A stretch of 28,310 bases of DNA, taken from positions 1 to 28,310 of the forward strand of contig CAUYUJ010010464.1 in NCBI GenBank assembly GCA_963575745.1. The letters are read 5' to 3'. Positions within the stretch are counted from its first letter, which is position 1. Every line of letters starts with the position of its first letter. A model generated the notes under the pieces. That model was not told where the DNA came from. It made no database searches and saw only the letters and a program-made list of their open reading frames with translations. The position numbers and the translations under genes are program-made. Source of the stretch: Prorocentrum cordatum. Its lineage: Eukaryota; Sar; Dinophyceae; Prorocentrales; Prorocentraceae. Below are positions 23,961-28,310 of the stretch, in pieces.

Positions 23961-25600
23961 CGAGGGTTGGAAGCGGGAAAACGTGAGAAGGCGAAAAACA
24001 TTACAAAAACCATGGGACATCAACGAGTTTACCCTCTTCGGGCTCTCTCGGGACGGCTCTCGCAGCTCTCTTGGGCTGTTCTTCGAGCCTCGTCGGTATC
24101 TTTCTGGGGCCTCTCAGGGATCGGGGGTGTTAGGGGCCTCTGGGTGGTCCCTGAGGCCTTTCGGAGGTCTCTGGGAGCCTCCTGCTCCCGCTCTTGGCCC
24201 CATCTTGGGCCTGTTCTGGGGTCTGGGGCTGCCCTGGGCGCCTCTTCGGCAGTCTTGGAGCCTTCTTGGCCCGTCTTGGGGCCGTCCTGAGGGTCTCTTG
24301 GGTGGTCTTGGGGCGGTCTTTGGAGCCTCGCGGCGCTCTTGGACCGTTGGAAGCTCGAAAACGCGAGAAGCCAAAACCATGGAAAAAAACCAATGGAAAT
24401 CTACGACGGGCCGCTCTGGGACGCCTCTCGGACCGCTCTTGGGGCCTCTTGGAAGTTACCTGGGGGCCTCGAGAGCCGGCGGAAGGCTGGCTTGGGCTGC
24501 TTGGGAGCGTTGTGGACCATCCTTTCGCATTCTGGGGGCTCCTGGAAGCGTCTCGGGCCCTCCTGGAGCGCTGTGGAGGCCCCCCGGAACGCCTGGGGGA
24601 GCGGCACCGGGAGCGTTCCCGAGATGTCACGCGGAGGTGCGGCACCCGGGGCCAGGGGGGGGCTCTATTGGGGTGCCTCTTGGGGTGTCTTCGGTATCCT
24701 TTTGGTGTTTTTTTCGGGTCTCATGGGGGCCTCTTGGGGAGTGGGCGCTTCTTGGAGCCTCGTGGGGTCTCCTGGGGGCCTCTTGGGCCAAAACGCTCGA
24801 GTCTTCCGTTACTCGTCCCCGTCTTGGGCGCCGACTCGGGGCGTTCTTGGGCGGTTTGGGCGCCTCGGGGGCCGTCTTGGCCTCCTCGTGGACCGTCTTG
24901 GAGCCCTCTTGGGGGCATCCTCGACTGGCTTGGGTGCCTCTAGGGCCGTCTTGGACGCAGTGGAAGCCCTAAACACGCCCAAAATATCAGTTTCCCCATA
25001 GGAAATCGACAATGTTTGCTTACTTGGGGCTCTATTGGGGTGCCTCTTGGGAGCCTCCTGGGGGTCTCTTGGGGGCCTCCTGGGGCCTCTGGGGGGCCTC
25101 TTGGGGCCTCCTGGGGACCTCTTGGGGCCTCCTGGGAGCCTCTGGGGCCGAAAGCTCGGAATGTATGCATGGTTGTGCACCTCTGGGGCCCCTCTGGGGT
25201 TCCTCCTGGGGCTCTCTTGAGCTGTCTTGGGGGCGTCTCGGGCCGTCTTGGGACCCTCTTGGGGTCGTCTTGGAGCCCTCTTGGGAGCCTGTGGGGCAGT
25301 GTTGGGGGCCTCTTGGGCCGTCTTGGACGCAGTGGAAGCCCAAAAGGCGAACACGCCAACAATTTCAGCTTCCCCATAGGAAATCGACGATGCTTGCTTA
25401 TTGGGGCTCTCTCGGGGTGCCTCTTGGGGCGTCTTTGGGGCCGTCTTGGCGTCATGGGAGTCGTCCTGAAAAGGCGTCTGGAGCCATCGCTGCGGCCTCC
25501 TGGGGCCTCCCTGCAGCCTCTTGGGGCCCTGTTGGCCCCGGGTCGCCGAATCCCCGCAAAAACACATGGAAAATGACGCCCGGGCCCCGCATTTGCGGTC
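23961..25600 (+). repeat. Repeat D, copies 3-6
   Basis: Heads at about 23970, 24345, 24965 and 25335 (for example CCCCATAGGAAATCGACAAT and CCCCATAGGAAATCGACGAT in the last two), each followed by 300-550 bp of CTTGGGGCC / CCTCCTGGGG motifs. A seventh, partial head lies near 25545 (CCGCAAAAACACATGGAAAA). Head-to-head distances are about 375, 620 and 370 bp, so the repeat has a higher-order unit of about 370 bp with some units expanded. Confidence 0.82.
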
Positions 25601-25650
25601 GGGGCGCCGGCCCCCCGCCCCTGGACCCGGTCCCCCGTTATGTGTAGATC

Positions 25651-25656
25651 TCTCTC

Positions 25657-25693
<37 letters not shown>

Positions 25694-25723
25694 ATATCTA
25701 TATATCTATCTATCTATAGATCG

Positions 25724-25765
<42 letters not shown>
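25651..25765 (+). repeat. TATC tetranucleotide array
   Basis: About 28 TATC units with a few TATA and GATC changes. Confidence 0.97.
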
Positions 25766-25803
25766 GCATACATACACATATAGACATACACATACACATA
25801 TAG

Positions 25804-26435
25804 ATGTATGTATGTATGTATGTATGTATGCATGTATGCATGCATGTCTGGCTGTCTGTCTGTCTGCCTGTCTGTCTGTATGTATGTATGTATGCATGTA
25901 TGGATGTATGTATGTATGTATGTATGTATGTATGTATGTATATATGTATGCATACATGCATGTGTGTATGTATGTATGTATGTATGTATGTGTATGTATG
26001 TATGTATGTATGTATGTACGTATGTTTGTATGTATGTATGTATATGCATATGTATACGTGTATGTATGTATGTATGCATGCATGCATGTATGTATGCATG
26101 TATGTACGGATGTATGTATGTATGTATGTGTGTATGCATGTATGTATGTATGTATGTGTGTATGTATGTATGTATGCATGTATGCATGCATGCATGTATG
26201 TATGTATGCATGTATGTATGTATGTAGGTATGTATGTATGTATTTCTGCGTGTATGTATGTATGTATAGATGGATGGATGGATGTATGGATGTATGGATG
26301 TATGGATGTACGGATGTATGGATGTATGGATGTATGGATGTATGTACGGATGTACGCATGTATGAATGTATATATACATATGTGTGTATGTATGTATGTA
26401 TGCATGCATGCACGCATGCATTCATGCATGTATGC

Positions 26436-26466
<31 letters not shown>

Positions 26467-26680
26467 TGTATGTATGTATGTATGTATGTATGTATGTATG
26501 TATGTATATATGTATGTTTGTACGTACGTACGTACGTATGTATGTATGTATGCATGTATGTATGTATGTATGTATGTATGTATGTGTGCACTTATGTATG
26601 TATGTATGTACGTATGTATGTATGTATGTATGTATGTATGCATGCATGCATGCATGCATGCATGTATGTATGTATGTATA
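25804..26680 (+). repeat. ~880-bp TATG tetranucleotide array
   Basis: More than 200 TATG/CATG/TGTG units, with local subtypes: TGTC near 25850, GGATGTAT near 26275-26345, GTAC near 26520, GCAT near 26640. Because four is not a multiple of three, every frame cycles through Met-Tyr-Val-Cys (plus) or Thr-Tyr-Ile-His (minus) without stops, which produces long false open frames. Confidence 0.97.
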
Positions 26681-26689
26681 CATATATAC

Positions 26690-26976
26690 ACAACACAACG
26701 GGAGGACTTGGGGTGCCCGAGCATGGGCAACGTAACCAAAAGGCAAGGGACGAGGGTAACGAGGAGGAGATGTGGAGGCCGAGGCGGCCCTGGCCCCCCG
26801 GGGCAGGCCCGATGGGGGAACATTCGGGGGGGCTGGTTCAGGGGGGGGGGGACGTCGACCTGGAATCGGCCATGCACCGCTGACAGATCGGCGAGGGCCC
26901 CCCAAGAGCGAGCACGCACGCGCCTAGGCGCGATGGGCTGTCGGGCCCCTATCGGTGATGAGTGGGCGATTGGGGG
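26690..26976. other. No gene recognised
   Basis: GC-rich sequence between two arrays, with a G10 run near 26844. No feature supported. Confidence 0.3.
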
Positions 26977-27093
26977 TCTCCTCCTCCTCCTCCTCTCGCC
27001 TCCTCCTCCTCATCCTCCTCCTCCTCTCTCTCCTCCTCTCTTCGCCTCCGTCTTCCTCCTCCTCCTCGTTTTCCTGCTCCTCCTCCTCCTCCT
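26977..27093 (+). repeat. Imperfect TCC array
   Basis: TCC triplets with CTC and GTT interruptions. The opposite-sense GGA array follows about 290 bp later. Confidence 0.9.
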
Positions 27094-27384
27094 ATGCCCC
27101 CGCCCCCCTGAGCCCATCACCCTCGATGATCTTTGTCGTCCGGTTCTCGGTCGCAGTCCTATCTCGGGCCTCCAGCGGCCGTTCGGGGCGCCCCCGGCGC
27201 CCCCAGACGCTGCTTGGCGAGGCGCAGCTGCCGGAGAGCACCCCGAGGGTGGAAAACCGCGGAGCACCGACGAAAACGCCCGAAAAACCTCGAACCAAAA
27301 ACTTCGTCCCCCCCCCCTGACGTTGCCCCTGGCGCTGCCCCCCCCTCCCCTGAGCCCATCCTCCCCTGACACTGCCCCTGAGGA

Positions 27385-27515
27385 GCGAGGAGGGGGAGTA
27401 AGGAGGAGCGAGGAGGAGGAGGAGGAGGAGGCGGAGGAGGAGCGAGGAGGAGGAGGAGTAAGGAGGAGCGAGGAGGAGGAGGAGGAGGAGGAGGCGGAGG
27501 AGGAGGAGGCGGAGA
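27385..27515 (+). repeat. GGA array with repeated GAGGAGCGAGGAGG subunits
   Basis: The sequence AGTAAGGAGGAGCGAGGAGG occurs twice (near 27398 and 27458), so a 60-bp segment of the array was itself duplicated. Confidence 0.9.
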
Positions 27516-27611
27516 TGGTGAGGCCAAAACCGCCGAGCTCCCAAATGGGGCAGGCCTGCGCCCCGCATCGGTCCGCGCTGCGGCCGGCGCCGCCCCTGAG
27601 GAGCTCGGGGG

Positions 27612-27797
27612 CCCAGACCTCCGACGTCGTGATTTTTTCACGACGTCGACCCCCAGAGGTCTGGACCCCTTCCCCGGGGCCAGTTTTTCATCCCGAGTCG
27701 TTTTCTGACGCTCCCGACGGCCGGGGAGGGCCCCCAGAGGCCAAAAATAAGGAGAAACCTCCCGCAGTGATTTTGTCACAACTCGAGGGGGTCTGGG
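27612..27797 (+). mobile_element. HT element, copy 17 (TCACGA subtype)
   Basis: CCCAGACCTCCGACGTCGTG, perfect hairpin CGACGTCGTGA-TTTTT-TCACGACGTCG (11-bp stem), GAGTCGTTTTCTGACGCTCC, CGGCCGGGGAGGGCCC, then GCAGTGATTTTGTCACAACT and CGAGGGGGTCTGGG at the right. CCCAGACC pairs with GGTCTGGG, and both terminal hairpins carry TCAC/GTGA stems. Confidence 0.9.
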
Positions 27798-27942
27798 GGG
27801 CGAGGCGATGCGGAGGCCGAGGCCTGCCTGCCCCCCCGCCCCCCAGGGGCGAAGCAGACCTGCGCCCTGTACCGGTCGGCCACGAGGGCCTCCAGCGGCT
27901 GCCCGAGCGCAGCCTCCTGTGTGCGCTGCTGCCCCGGGTGAG

Positions 27943-27967
27943 GGAGAGAGAGAGAGAGAGAGAGAGA
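27943..27967 (+). repeat. GA dinucleotide repeat
   Basis: About twelve GA units, followed by A-rich sequence (27970-28010). Confidence 0.9.
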
Positions 27968-28107
27968 ACGAAACAACAAAAAGAAGAAGAGAACAAAAAG
28001 AGGAAGATAATTACCCTATGACGTACCCAACCCATTTGTATCAATGGAAACGAGGAGTTGGCCGAAACTTGTATGGACAATCATCTTGATGTGTACGCTA
28101 CGTGGGA

Positions 28108-28310
28108 GGCGTCACTGTGCTGGGCCCCGCAAGCAGGCCTCGAAAGTGGCGACAGTTTCACAGATCACAGCCCCCCAAGGATGGCGAGGTCTAATTTGAA
28201 TCTGCGTGTGGCGTCACTGTGCTGGGCCCCCCAGCAGGCCTCGAAAGTGGCGACAATTTCACAGATCGCAGCCCCCCCAGGGATGGCGAGGTCTAATTTG
28301 AATCTGCGTG
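28108..28310 (+). repeat. Repeat F: 102-bp tandem repeat at the window end
   Basis: Two units (28108-28209 and 28210-28310) over 95% alike: GGCGTCACTGTGCTGGGCCC, CAGGCCTCGAAAGTGGCGAC, TTTCACAGATC, GGATGGCGAGGTCTAATTTG, AATCTGCGTG. The array probably continues beyond the window. Dinoflagellate tandem arrays include genes and satellites; no coding reading is evident. Confidence 0.9.

Noticed and set aside
25754-26905. Frames of over 350 codons in the tetranucleotide array (Met-Tyr-Val-Cys and Thr-Tyr-Ile-His runs)
   Set aside because: They follow arithmetically from TATG repeats and occur in several frames on both strands.
1-28310. rRNA, tRNA or snRNA genes
   Set aside because: No conserved rRNA segment, tRNA cloverleaf or snRNA 5' end was recognised by eye. 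A covariance search would be needed to exclude diverged ones, especially within the 8068-9477 and 28108-28310 tandem units.

Overview
ORGANISM. This is nuclear DNA of a dinoflagellate. The decisive clue is a 22-base match, on the minus strand at 20942-20963, to the spliced leader (SL) that dinoflagellates trans-splice onto the 5' end of nuclear mRNAs. The rest fits a large, GC-rich, repeat-filled dinoflagellate genome: huge GGA/TCC trinucleotide arrays, tetranucleotide arrays, minisatellites, small terminal-inverted-repeat elements and very little recognisable coding sequence. The species cannot be told from the sequence. I see no rRNA, tRNA, CRISPR array, bacterial operon or virus.

LAYOUT. 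1-5340: GC-rich sequence with trinucleotide arrays, a decayed RNA-recognition-motif (RRM) gene fragment near 2262-2500 and a 42-bp minisatellite (3434-3764). 5340-7800: pyrimidine arrays alternating with a roughly 100-bp repeat that carries a small foldback insertion (7033-7188), followed by a long hairpin (7652-7796). 8068-9477: three tandem units of about 480 bp. 9738-16357: a cluster of about 15 copies and fragments of one small element family, called here the hairpin-TIR (HT) family, with a second TIR element nested in it (14162-14584). 16400-18240: purine arrays, a GTC array and a TTGGGGCC-rich repeat. 19144-20977: an intact retroposed mRNA. 20978-25600: more TTGGGGCC-rich repeats, a 70-bp satellite and a 765-bp GGA/GAC array. 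25650-26690: TATC then TATG arrays. 26690-28310: arrays, one more HT copy and a 102-bp tandem repeat running off the window end.

MAIN RESULT. The only gene I would call with confidence is a retrogene. On the minus strand it runs: 14-bp target-site duplication, complete SL, 106-nt leader without an ATG, uninterrupted 356-codon frame, 3' UTR of about 600 nt, short A tract, and the same 14 bp again. The product has no family I recognise.

SECOND RESULT. The HT elements (135-197 bp when bounded by both ends) start CCCAGA and end TCTGGG. They carry terminal hairpins whose stem sequence differs between copies while pairing is kept (TCAGGA, TCGAGA, TCACGA stems around T-rich loops), and the two ends of one copy tend to vary together. 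Most other long open frames are by-products of arrays that lack stop codons on both strands.
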